From the NCBI GenBank assembly GCA_035610835.1, contig CM069448.1, forward strand, positions 14,322,462-14,386,461: a stretch of DNA of 64,000 bases, given 5' to 3'. A program made the translations under genes and the position numbers. The DNA comes from Ophiura sarsii. Taxonomy: Eukaryota > Echinodermata > Ophiuroidea > Amphilepidida > Ophiuridae. The notes under the pieces are model-generated. The model worked only from the letters and a program-made list of their open reading frames with translations, did not search any database and was not told the DNA's origin. This document shows, piece by piece, positions 11,215-22,220 of the stretch; position 1 is the first letter of the stretch, and each line of letters begins with the position of its first letter.

Positions 11215-11777
11215 CTGACTTTCGAAATATAATCAATCATATCTCAGTTAAACAGTAATAGAAATACCTGATTTATTCACACAATGTAGCTAGAAAAATC
11301 GGCTTTCAAATGACACCTAAACCATAGCGCCTTGGTCCGCACCACACATAGCTAGCTTCAAAAGAAAATACCCACTTGTCCATCACTTTCTTGATAATCT
11401 ATGGTTTCTCTTAAAATTCGTCATTTGATCTAGTAATAACAAAGATAGAAAATGGGCTAATACCAAAATTGTCAAAACCCTGATCAGATCCGGAGCCAAT
11501 GTACAATACAATAATAAAATACTGTGTTGTGTGTACGGAACTCATGAAATTAAACATGATTCACTATTTTGAGGGAAATTTAATTGATATATATTATATT
11601 TTTTGGAATTCAATAAGACATTGCACATTTTGCTCTAACATTAACATATTATACCCTAAAGACGAAATGATTCATTTACAGAACTCCAAAGATGAATATT
11701 TCACTTGTAAAGATGAGATGAGATGTTTACCTTATTTTTCACATTTAATATAAGACATTCCTCCTTTTGTACTCAAT

Positions 11778-12538
11778 AAATGAGATACTCACCTTTACCT
11801 TACTATAAATCAGCAATTAAACATACCGCGTTCCAATAAATAAGAATGTGTACAATTAATAAAACTTTATCCATTCTTATTTCGACCGTAACCCCAAGTC
11901 AAGTTGTAAGAATCTTATTCATGAATCAATCAGATCACGTCTTCTCGGTTACATGCTCTGACGGGTCATGTGCTACATTCATTATTTGCTCTATGAAATA
12001 AATGAAATATTAACCGGAAACAAACAATTCAAGGCAAGATCATTTATAGGGAGGATTCCAAATATGAAGATTTTATTTTTTGGAAATGTAAAGAAGACGA
12101 GATGTAAACCGTTTGGATTTATAAATGAGACATTACAACTTTTGGGCTCTAAATATGGAATAGTTCTGAACTCTATATATTCACTTTTCACTATTAATTT
12201 AAGATTAGATATATTTAACCTTCTAGACTCAAAAATATAAGGTATTTCACCTTTTGGTTTATGAGACATTCACCTCTTTCTTACCATAATAAACAGTAAT
12301 TCAACACGTTTTAAACGCGTACAATAAATAAAACTGTAATCCATTCCTCTTTCGATTTAAGACCGTAACCCCACATTATCCACATTCTCTTTTTGTCAAG
12401 CTGTAACTAGAATCTTATACATCTATGAATCAATTAGAATTATTAGATCACATGATCTCGGTTACATGCTCTGACGGGTCATATGATACATACATCATTT
12501 GCTCTATGAAATAAATGAAATATTAACCAGCAACAAAC
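11778..12538. repeat. Direct repeat pair, ~250-280 bp each, ~480 bp apart
   Basis: 11778-12024 and 12260-12538 share ordered blocks: GAGATACTCACC or GAGACATTCACC, then GACCGTAACCCCA, TCGGTTACATGCTCTGACGG, GTCAT, TTTGCTCTATGAAATAAATG and AAATATTAACC. The short ORFs across this area follow from the repeat and show no conserved domain. Confidence 0.8.
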
Positions 12539-15500
12539 CTCAATATCTTTGTAATAAAGGTGAAAATAAATTTCAATGAGATTATATACAGGGCGATCCG
12601 AAGAGAATTGGCATATTTTGATCCAAACAAGAGATACTTTCATTATAGACTCGTTAAAGTCCATAATTTATTAATGATCTATTAATTGATGACTGATCAT
12701 CGTCCAAAATCAAAAAAATCATAAAACAAATTCGACACCTCTCTTCAATTTAGTAAATTAATGTTTTACATCACTGAGTTCAGTCAGTGCGCTGCATGCA
12801 CGCGCGGCTATTTTTTTACCATGCAGTTGAATAAGACAGACGAATCAGAACTCGAATTACACAACAATTTAACATGGTTTTTTTGTAAGTTGGGTCACCA
12901 CAACATTGACGAAATAATACATACCATTCGATTATTATAGGACAATTTATTTCACATCATCGTGTAGTTGATGGGTACCTGGGACCAAAAGTACACTGTA
13001 CCTCGTTTTTGTTGCACAGACTTACCGCCATACCAGAGCGCATCACATAACAACCGTCATCGTAAATGTAGTTAGTAGGGTAGTCATGTTTTAAAGAAAA
13101 GAAACACTTTATTGTACCTTAAGGCACAACCCGAAACAAACACATCCGGGTTAAGTGTACATTAGGTCTCGGGCATGCATCAATTACACGCTAGAATAAA
13201 GTTCCATGTCAACATTATTATGACGCACTTTATAACATCAAAGATTTCATTGCCGTAGCTAGAGAGGCGGCAATTTTATGTTGTCCCTTTTACCTTACAA
13301 CACGGGCAGATGAACAGTGGTTCTTGAAATTAATTTTTAATACAAACACAAATAAAATTGCTAAGTCAAGCTGCATATGATGTTGCCAACGAGTTCAGAA
13401 ATTAAATCAATACTGAACATGCTTATTTAGTTACTTGATTATTGATTTTGTGGCTGAAAATCGCAAATCATAGGTTATTGCTACCAGAGCCCAAGAATAT
13501 ATGAACACATATTTTGGCCATGTATAAAGATTGCATGCCCAAAATAAACATGAAAGTATGATGCCCAAAATAAACATGAAAGTATGATGCCCAAATGCTC
13601 CCATATATCCCATGGCTGCGCGTAAATGGGTAAGTGGGAACAGTTCAATCAAGGCATTCAATATTACCTCTCTGGAATTATTAAGCTGTGTACTGTAGTT
13701 CTTGATCACAAATTATTAATTAATTATTAATACCTACAGTTTATTTCAAAGGCAAACAGTTTTCAAACAGTTTTCTGCACAACGTACCATGTATTTGTTA
13801 TGAGCTCATTAAACCTTTTAAGGCTTAATGCGCTCATAACATAAAATTGTCCAGCGAGTGTCCCAATTTACCCTACCGTGCTATATTGTGTCCACATTTT
13901 CTTTGATGAACCGAAAAGAAATACTTTGATTAAAGATAAATAAAACTTAATTAATAACAAAAAAAGCTATTCACACATCATTGCCAAGTGACATAATTAT
14001 TTAGTAAGTATATGAAGAATTGATGGATTTTCACTTTTGCTGGGTCTACTGCAATAATACCAAGCCAAAGACTGGTTTAGTTAGTGTGGTGCGCCATTAA
14101 GGATGATATTATGCACTGCGCATGTGTGTCTTGACGGCATGGCAACCTCTTAAAGTGAATAATTTAGTGACGATTTCGCATAGTACTGACTGTGTCGTCT
14201 GCGCAAATATAATATTGGCGGGATAAATTCTGGAACTCGACGTCGACAGTTCTTATTGATTAGTGTGCCATCGTATACAGACATCGATAAAAACGTCCTT
14301 GGGTTGGTCAGTGTAATTCGAGCGTAGGAAATCAAAACTGTGGTCAGTAATTATCATCACTAAATCTATCAATAATGAGGCGAAACGTCAGGAGGTTACA
14401 AGCGGTGATGAGACAGAATCGACAGTTTCATGTATGATTTTATCCGGAGATCTTAATCATTTTGATTGACTGGTTATATATGGAATAACACTTATCAAGC
14501 CGGATACAGGAAACATCTTCGACGTGCTGTGTTTAAATACATGGTCACCGAGTGAAATCCGGTTAATTGAAAACAGAAGTGCTTATCTATTTGAAAATTA
14601 TTACATGCTGATTACGTTTTCTGTTTCGCAGTAATTCTCAGAAAGGTGTTTACAGACTATTCAATAAACCATATGGGGATGTTTTCCCACTAAGATGCAG
14701 TATATAACAGCATCTGTTGAAAAAGCGCGGGAGATGCTAATGTAATTGACGTAGGTTCAACAAACGACATATTTGACACACGTGGTTGACATTTTTGATT
14801 ATATTTCCCAGCTGCAGCACCACAATACTGTAAATAGATAGACGCTGTATACACCTGAACGATACTGTCGTTATCAGCTGTCAGTGGGTTGTGATGCAAT
14901 ATAACGAGGCCATTAAGGTATACAGCGAAACGTCTCATGCCGGTTCTGACGCCACTGTATGAAAAGGCTTTTAATTCAACATTCGTGACGATATGGGAAT
15001 ATCATTGTCAGCTAACAACGCAATATTCTTCATCATCATAACATTCTTGTACGTGTAAAAGGTAGAGTTTTATTTTACATGCGATAAATTGACTACACCT
15101 AGGTTATATAAACGGACTTAACGGATACGGATATAATTTGAAGGCGTTTGTTCAGTGCGTGTATGTTATAGCTAGCCGTAAATAAAAAAACACCTTTAAT
15201 GATAATATAAATAAACAGTGCATATATAGTTTGATACTTTGCTCCCGTTTAGAGTTACGAGTTAGGTCGCCCGGAGGAAAAAAATCGCATTTAGCAGACG
15301 TTATATGGAATGACTAAGAAAAACCAAGATATTCTTGTTTTTCGCGCTTTTCACAAATTCAGACACGATGGAAAAAAATGTTTCTTTTTCAAGTCACGTT
15401 TGGAAGTGATAGAACTGGTATTGAGTGCAACTGACGTATTTGACGTCTTTCTAACAGTCTATTTGCCTCTGGGTTCGACATTTTGATGTAACATACAGAA

Positions 15501-15733
15501 TCGACCTCAGATGCGGCCCATATTACCCGATACGATACAACGTCCCTTTATCTTATAATACATCGAAGATTCTCTTTTAAAATCTCAACTCGCGCAGTGC
15601 CACCAGGAGACTGAAGGGCCTCTAAAGGTTCGTCGCGAAAGCATTTCACACAATTACGACGTCACTACCTTCTCGGCAATCTTTTTCATCTTCTTCTTGT
15701 AAAAGTGAAGTACCTCCTGAAATACCTGACACT

Positions 15734-15849
15734 ATGGACTACGGTGTGTTTGAACATTCCCCGAGCATGGAGGAGCTGGCGAAGCTAGGCGTACATTTAC
15801 GCTGGCACGATTTAGTTCAGGAAATCGGCGGTACAGCCCTTTTGGCGGG
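15734..15849 (+). CDS. Candidate first coding exon of an unrecognised gene (partial)
   Basis: The segment reads MDYGVFEHSPSMEELAKLG followed by VHLRWHDLVQEIGGTALLA and then a consensus GTAAGT donor at 15850 (phase 2). The start has A at -3 and G at +4. Codon use and GC content are clearly richer than the flanks, and the frame stays open upstream through a serine-rich stretch, so the true start could lie further 5' or the exon could begin at an upstream acceptor. No domain is recognised and no second exon was found within the next few kilobases. The frame, donor and composition support a real exon; the function is unknown. It lies between the two arms of the inverted repeat. Confidence 0.45.
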
Positions 15850-16056
15850 GTAAGTAGTGCCGAGGCATGACTCATTTATGGTCACATTTTTTAACCTGGG
15901 CTACATTTGTGTTACATTGGTCATTTTCATGAAATATACATCATTTTTCTGTTTTGGTAGAATATATCAAAATATTTACATCTAAAGGGTATGAAACCAT
16001 ATATATTTGGAAAGCTCATAATATAAGGATTGTCAATTTTTAAACTAGAAATCAAA

Positions 16057-16425
16057 TATACAGGGTGACCTAAACATTATACAGGGTGTAACAATTAAAA
16101 GTTATACAAAATGATGATTTACTTTTTTTCTTCCACAGTCTAAATGCAGGACCTATTGTGAAGGATATACATGTTTTTGTTGTATTTGAGTAAATTACCC
16201 ATCCAGCGAATACAATATTTATTAGTCAGCTTATAAGGAAGTAATATATACGGGGTGGTCAAAATATCCAATGTTAAATACCGAAAAAACACCAATTTAA
16301 ACAAGTTATGAAATTTATGATAATTCAGAACAAGTTTGAGTGACTATCGTTACGTTTAACCATCACTATGTGATTATAAAGCAATGTTTCACACAGCAAT
16401 TTAATATACAGGGTGTTAAAACTAC
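16057..16425 (+). repeat. Cluster of four ATACAGGGTG-type motifs in one orientation
   Basis: ATATACAGGGTGACC near 16058, TATACAGGGTGTAAC near 16079, TATACGGGGTGGTC near 16246 and ATATACAGGGTGTT near 16403. All point the same way at irregular spacing. The motif resembles the ends of the ACAGGG-type inserts, so this may be a pile of truncated or nested copies. Confidence 0.55.
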
Positions 16426-16842
16426 CATGTACAGTACGTGAGTATTATGTTGTCATCTCATCCACTACAGTTATTGATAACATAACTCAACCTGCTACAG
16501 TGGGCATTTTAAAGTATCATAATAATATGTGTTGCATATAAAGTAATGACAATTAATTACTTTGGCTCGTACATGTAGTACCAGTTGTGGTCATAGGTTT
16601 TAGAGACATTGCTGAGGCAGGAGTCCAGTAATACTTTCAAATGAAGATCAATAGAAACCATCCATTCATGCAAATAGGACAATGAGATTTAGTCAGTTGT
16701 TGATTACTGTGTGTGGTAGAGCATGACATTGTATGCAATGGAATCATTTGCATACTTAGGACTTCTATACCACACCGTTACCGTTTGTCTGTTAGGACAT
16801 TTTGAGTTTTAACAATTTTCCACCCATGTATTACATAGCAAT

Positions 16843-16888
16843 CACCTCCTCCTCCTCCGCTCCCTCCTCCTCCGCTCCCTCAACCACC
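16843..16888 (+). repeat. CTCCTCCGCTCC microsatellite
   Basis: Tandem CTCCTCCTCCGCTCC units form a short polypyrimidine tract. Confidence 0.85.
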
Positions 16889-17329
16889 CTGACTAATTAT
16901 ACTTAACGAGCTGTATTAATTAAAGTAAAAGTGATAGATTTTTTCTCTCTTCAGATTATTAATAGGTATTAAATTGTCTTTAAGATAAGCCCAAACACAA
17001 GTCAATTTGATAGAGAGTTACTCAAATACAATAGCCTAAAGACAAAAACCGCTCTAAAATGTAACAAAACCACCTTTTTGTGGTGCCGAGGTTAAAAAAC
17101 GTGACCTTATAGTTTGGTAATGTTATTAAAGAGTGCGTTAATGTGTTTTTGTTATTGAAAGCACCTGTTATAGACTCTAACACATGCTTCCAGTGGGAGC
17201 TTTAACTAACGACGAATACACATAATAGTGAATGATTAAAAAGATAAGACCCACTGTTTGATGGAAAAGGTTAGCATTGAATTAATAATGATCATAGTAT
17301 TACTGACAGGTCATATAAACCATATGAAG

Positions 17330-18060
17330 CAGGGTATTAAACAGCAATGGATAAAATGTGTAACACTGTATCAGCCCTTCCATTGGGATCGCCATCAGCA
17401 GGGCATTGCTATTAGCAATAGTGATAATTGATATTCTATTATAAGGCTTTATATAAGCTATTAGCAGTAAAAATTATAATAATACTGCTTTGCTATTATT
17501 GGTGAATAACATACGAAGCATTGTATTATCAGCAGCAGCATATACATTTGTCTACATGTAACACATTGTATTGCTATCAGCAGTAAAGAGCATATGAAAC
17601 AATGCATTTTTACCAGAGCAGAAGATGACATGTAAAACATTGCATTGCTATCAGCAGTAGACAGCATATAAACACTATATTACTAGTAACAGCATTTTAA
17701 TAAGTGGATAATATTGACATGCAGACGACACTGCAGTGGTATAGATAGCATAAGAAGCAGCAGACAAAACATACTGCATTGCTACCAACAGTGAATAGCT
17801 TGTATACAATTACAGTGCTATCAGTAGTGGATAGTATATCAAACGGGCCAAACTCCTATCAAACATTGGTATACTATCAACAATAGATAATAAAGCATAG
17901 CGTTGTTATCAGTAGAACATAGGGTATAAAACACTGCAATGGGAGTAGATAGCATATAAAACAATGCATTTATACCATGAATAGATCGCTTATATACCAT
18001 AACTTTGCTGTCAGCAGTAGATAGCATATCAAGCATTGCATTACTATCGTATTAGCAACT
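17330..18060. repeat. Degenerate minisatellite with GCATTGCTATCAGCAGTAG units
   Basis: Repeated but diverged units of about 35-50 bp share the order (AAAACA)TTGCATT, then GCTATCAGCAGTAGA, then TAGCATAT. At least ten are recognisable. Short minus-strand ORFs of 65-68 codons in this area are by-products of the repeat. Confidence 0.8.
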
Positions 18061-18530
18061 TTTGACAATAGCTCAAACAAAATGATCATTGACTTAGATT
18101 TCATCCATATGCAATGGATTATTTACAAATTTCAACTTCCCTACCATTTAATGTATTGACCTCATAACTATAAAATTACAAAGTGTGAAAGTTAATAATA
18201 AACCTGTTATATATCATCTATAAATATCAATTGCAATATAATAAAAAAGGAGATCCCATGAAATAATCAAAAAGAAATAATGTTATATAAAATATCTCTC
18301 TCGGCATTATTCTTATACTACGTTCTATCATCACTTCATCATTATATCAAATTTTGTCTTTTTATGTATACCGACAATATAATAAGGAAATATATATCAA
18401 CATAAACGAGTGCGTCTTTGATAACGATAATTTATTGTTTGTTGACACCGGAAGTGGATCTTGTGCACAGTGCTGCATGTGTGTGTTTTCGTCATGGACA
18501 TACGACGTCAAACAGATGAAGGATGACACT

Positions 18531-18747
18531 TTTAACCCCCTGAGAACTACCGGCCGATTGGTCAGAAAGATAGATACATAATTTATTACACCAATCAGAG
18601 ACAGCGTTAGAATAATTGTGTCCCTGATAAAGATTGGAGTGAAATATTTTACAAGCTGCATTTTAATTGGCTATACAATTGAGTATATCTTGCAATAAAC
18701 CAATCAGAACCACTGTAAGATAGACAGGTAGACCCCAGGGGGTTAAA
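18531..18747. mobile_element. 217-bp MITE with TTTAACCCCCTG ends
   Basis: TTTAACCCCCTGAGAACTAC at the left is matched by inverted GTAGACCCCAGGGGGTTAAA at the right. The interior repeats CCGATTGG and CCAATCAGA motifs. No ORF. A target duplication could not be settled. Confidence 0.7.
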
Positions 18748-18778
18748 GACACACTCAGTCATATGAGAAATTATTTGT

Positions 18779-19404
18779 CTACAAAGTTAATGGATTTCTT
18801 TGCTTTTCGCACTTCTCTATCATACGTAGCCCCTCAAACCCAGAAGGAAAATACCTAGTGTTGAGGCCTTTTGCAAATAAATTATTTTTTGAATATAATT
18901 CTAGTCGGACATTTATTATTGGTGCAAAAGCTTCAGCCTTCCAAATCATTTTCCAAGCTATTTTCAACAGATGAACCGTTAATACCTGGCCCTGGTCCAA
19001 TTGATCAAATATACTTCGTGCAAACTCGTGGAGCCTAGTTAAAGGTAGAATGTTCTGATTGTTGGCCCGATTTTTAACTTTATGTTTTACTATTTTTAAA
19101 TAGAAACATGCAAGGTCATCCTTAAAATTGTCACATTCCAAAGTTTGAGTTGCTCCAACTCCAATGGTTCTAATTTTAGACGCACACGGTCACAATAATT
19201 TTGCCCATTGAGAAGTACACAAACTGGCTGGTGGTTAACCACCTTTGGCAGTAATTCACCACATTTTAGCCTATACTTTCTAAATGGAACATTTCTGACC
19301 CCTAAGATATTACAGACATAATCAGACAAATATGGGAATTCTTCTGATATAAAAATATCATGATGTGAAAAAAAAATCATAGCCCAAAAAAGTGATGGGA
19401 ACAT
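18779..19404 (-). pseudogene. Decayed minus-strand ORF, family unrecognised
   Basis: Two overlapping minus-strand reading frames, 19096-19404 (102 codons) and 18779-19141 (120 codons), lie in different frames. They read as one ~200-residue protein-like stretch broken by a frameshift around 19100-19140. Composition (mixed charged and hydrophobic residues, several Cys and Trp, e.g. GELLPKVVNHQPVCVLLNG) is more protein-like than the AT-rich random ORFs around it. No catalytic motif or known domain was recognised. It could be a mobile-element or viral-derived remnant, or a chance ORF pair. Confidence 0.3.
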
Positions 19405-20310
19405 ACACCTGTAAGTAGATTCTTTAGAATTTTGTGTTCAATTTGAACATTATTCGGAATATTTTTAGAATTTTGTGAAATTTATGTTTTCCCATTTCTA
19501 CAACTCATGGAGATTAACAATTTCGCATTAAATTGTACCTCTAAGGAAATCATTGTACGCATCAATTTTTCAAGACATTGTCTAGGTCTAGTTGATTTTA
19601 TCATTTAGTATCCGACAGCACACTGTATTTATTTGTCCATCATAAACCCAATGTTTTGGTGTAGAAACACAGCCAATGTCTGTATTAATGCCTCGTAATA
19701 AAGACCCTCACGGACATGAAAAAATGCCCCGTACGGAATAAGCTAAATTCCTGTATATAATGCATAGCATTATTCCGCAATGTAAAGTAACGTCACGGGT
19801 TAAATGTTGATAATAGAGAAACATGGTAACTTATATATGAACACATTTTAAACGTCTTAGTTATGAAAGGGAATATTTCTACGCCACTGCTCATTCAATG
19901 TCTGTCTCTCTAGATTCAAACATGTGCAAGGGTGCCCCTGCATGCTTTTGTATTATATAATTTGCAAGTTCTGCCCCATTTGACCCGGTACATATGGCGG
20001 GGACCAACTGAGACAATGGTAGGGACATACGCACATCATCCCGGCCCGGCTGTAGTGGGGGACGATGATACACTTTTGTATGTAGCAATGGAAAACAAAC
20101 AACAAACTCCCCTTTAATCTCTCTCTCCCTTCTCCTGCTCCTCTCCTTTTCCTTCTCCTCTCTTTGTTTGAGGGCCAGGAACCCGGGGCACTTATGTATA
20201 TACTTGATTTCACTGCATTTGATTAGTGGTTCAATAATTACAGCACTCACAAAATTCAAAAAATCAAATCAAAAACTTCCTTGAGTCCCCCCTTAACACA
20301 AAATGCGTGA
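19405..20310. other. Noncoding stretch with a CT-rich tract
   Basis: No supported gene. 20110-20170 is a (CTCTC/CCTTCTCC) polypyrimidine tract; minus-strand ORFs through it encode only Lys/Glu/Arg-rich simple sequence. A GC-richer patch at 19970-20075 has no recognised function. Confidence 0.45.
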
Positions 20311-21500
20311 AGAAGACAGGAACTTCAGATAATCTAAAGATCTCCGCAGATATTATTAAGAATTATTAATATTATTAAGTCCTTGGAGTCCCTAGACATT
20401 TCGTTTGAAAATAGAATGAGTGTCCAATAAAGAAATATAATTGAGTTGAAATTGCTTCGAAACAAAGTGTGCGCGGAAAAGGGTAACTTGAGATAATGAA
20501 ATGATTTCCACAGAATAAGATAATTTTGACAATGATTATTTTCATGGACATCTTGCTTGAAAAAAGGATGATTTGTCCAATAAAGATGCATACTTACGCT
20601 GAAATTGCTTCGAATCACAGTACGCACATAAAATGGTTAACTTCGGATATTTCGAAATGCCCACGACAAATGACAATGATCAGTTTTTTTTGCTTCACAG
20701 CAATGTTATTTTTCACGAATGGTTCATAATTAAGTTAAATTTCTGCTGAAGACGGGTAACGTGATGTCCGCAGTGTTAAATAGTTTTGTAAATTTATTAA
20801 TTTCTTGAACATTTCTTACTTGACAAATAGAATGATTTTCTTATAAAGGTTATAATTGACTGTAACGTCCAATAATTCGAAAATGTCCACAGAATAAAAT
20901 GAGTTTGACAATGATCATTTTCTTAGCCTGGCTTCTCAAAAGATACATAATTGAATTGAATTATTTTAAAAGAAGGTGTTCGAAGTAGATAGGTAACTTT
21001 AGATAATTTGAAGATATCGATAGAATAAAATAATATTTAAAACGATTAATATCTTGGACATTTTGCTTAGAAAAAAAATCGCGCGAAGATGGGTAACGTG
21101 AGATAATTCAAAAGATAATTCAAAGATATAGATAAACGAGGGGCCTAAAAGAACCTCTGACTTGCAAGGATACAAGCCGACCTTTGAGGCCCACATTCAT
21201 ATATTGTCTGAAGTTACTATTTCGGCCACTTGAAACTCTCAACAAGATATTTGTATACAGGTAGCGCTCGTAAATATGGGTCTCATGTAACACGTACCGC
21301 CTTGTGGTCTAGTGGGTAAACTTTCATTGCAATAGTGAGAGGGATCGTGTTTAAGGTATTTGTTCATTTATTTCACGCCAGTGTGTCCGACTTTATTTAT
21401 ATATGTTCTCAGAATAATATAAATTTAAAAATGATAAATATCATGCACATTTTGCTTGAAAAATTAAGTTAAGTTGCTTCAAAACAATGTTTGCGCTCAA
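20310..21500. repeat. Degenerate ~150-170 bp tandem repeats
   Basis: Recurring ordered blocks: GGTAACTTGAGATAAT or GGTAACGTGAGATAAT, then CCACAGAATAA, TTTGACAATGAT, ATGGACATCTTGCTTGAAAA, GTCCAATAAAG and GAAATTGCTTCGAA. About seven diverged copies can be traced. The array ends near the inner edge of the right inverted-repeat arm. Confidence 0.7.
21296..21365 (+). pseudogene. tRNA-like remnant (possible tRNA-derived SINE head)
   Basis: TGGTCTAGTGG at 21305-21315 is an exact Pol III A-box. A degraded B-box (GGATCGTGTTT) follows ~36 bases later. The acceptor stem does not close and no full cloverleaf can be drawn, so it is either a tRNA pseudogene or the 5' end of a SINE. Confidence 0.35.
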
Positions 21501-21558
21501 GAGGGGTAACAATCGCAGTAATTTATATTTGTATAACCATATCGAAATAGCCACATTG

Positions 21559-22095
21559 TAAGAATAAACATATCTTCTATACAAATAAAAAATAAATCCA
21601 ATTTTATTTTCCCTCAATGCAATCGATTACTTGCAGTTACACTGGTGTAGATATATATGAGTGTCTATTATGTGATGCAGCGAAATGTCATTTTTTTTTG
21701 CGTACGTTACATCGATCATTATCAATGCTCCGTCTCAGACAAATCGAACGTAAATTACTTCTCACCTTATAAATGGAATCACTGCTGTGAGTTGAATGAT
21801 TTAAAATTTTGTTTTCATTTCGTTGGTTTTATATATCATTTTTTAAAATAATTTGTAAACATTTTCAAAAATACTCAGATATTTTAAAAAGCTCTCTACG
21901 CGGTAGAACAGGAATTCAATTATAAATATTGTTACCATGTTCTCTCATGTTATTATGCTTCCTTAAACATTTATACCTCGATTTACAACAAAATAAAGTA
22001 CATTAACGGACAAGTAGTAGTAACAAATCCACACATTTTGATTCGGTGATAGACTAGCATTTTTGAGCACCCAACAAAAGAATATTGTATGTGTT
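21559..22095 (+). repeat. Right arm, inner segment of the large inverted repeat
   Basis: Reverse complement of 10555-11019 with ~15% divergence and indels. Shared blocks include AAGAATAAACATATCTT, CTCAATGCAATCGATTACTT, GTGATGCAGCGAAATGTCAT, CGTACGTTACATCGATCATT and GAGCACCCAACAAAAGAAT. The next 125 bases lead into the 1,840-bp array through TCTTTAAATGGAGGACT, which resembles a minisatellite fragment. Confidence 0.8.
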
Positions 22096-22220
22096 TTTGT
22101 CTTGCCGGTCTTGGTTTGATTCGTTTTTATGTCATTGGCACTTTTTATCAGTTGTCGAGGTGTAAAAGGAATACTATGCATTTAACGAACCTGCAAGAAT
22201 AATCTTTAAATGGAGGACTT

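Larger units (their letters stand above)
11020..15733. other. Interior of the inverted-repeat region: mostly noncoding
   Basis: No convincing coding exon before 15734. Contents: a CCACCG-type trinucleotide tract at 11139-11214, a direct-repeat pair at 11778-12538, an ACAGGGCGATCC motif near 12590, and an imperfect hairpin at about 13797-13841. The last ~1.3 kb (14,400-15,733) is less repetitive and may be 5' flank or UTR of the exon at 15734. Confidence 0.45.

Noticed and set aside
11052..11240. Glycine-rich minus-strand ORF
   Set aside because: Translation of a CCACCG microsatellite without flanking coding support.
19891..20259. 122-codon minus-strand ORF with a Lys/Glu/Arg-rich middle
   Set aside because: The charged stretch is the translation of the CT-rich tract. 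Flanks show no recognisable protein features.
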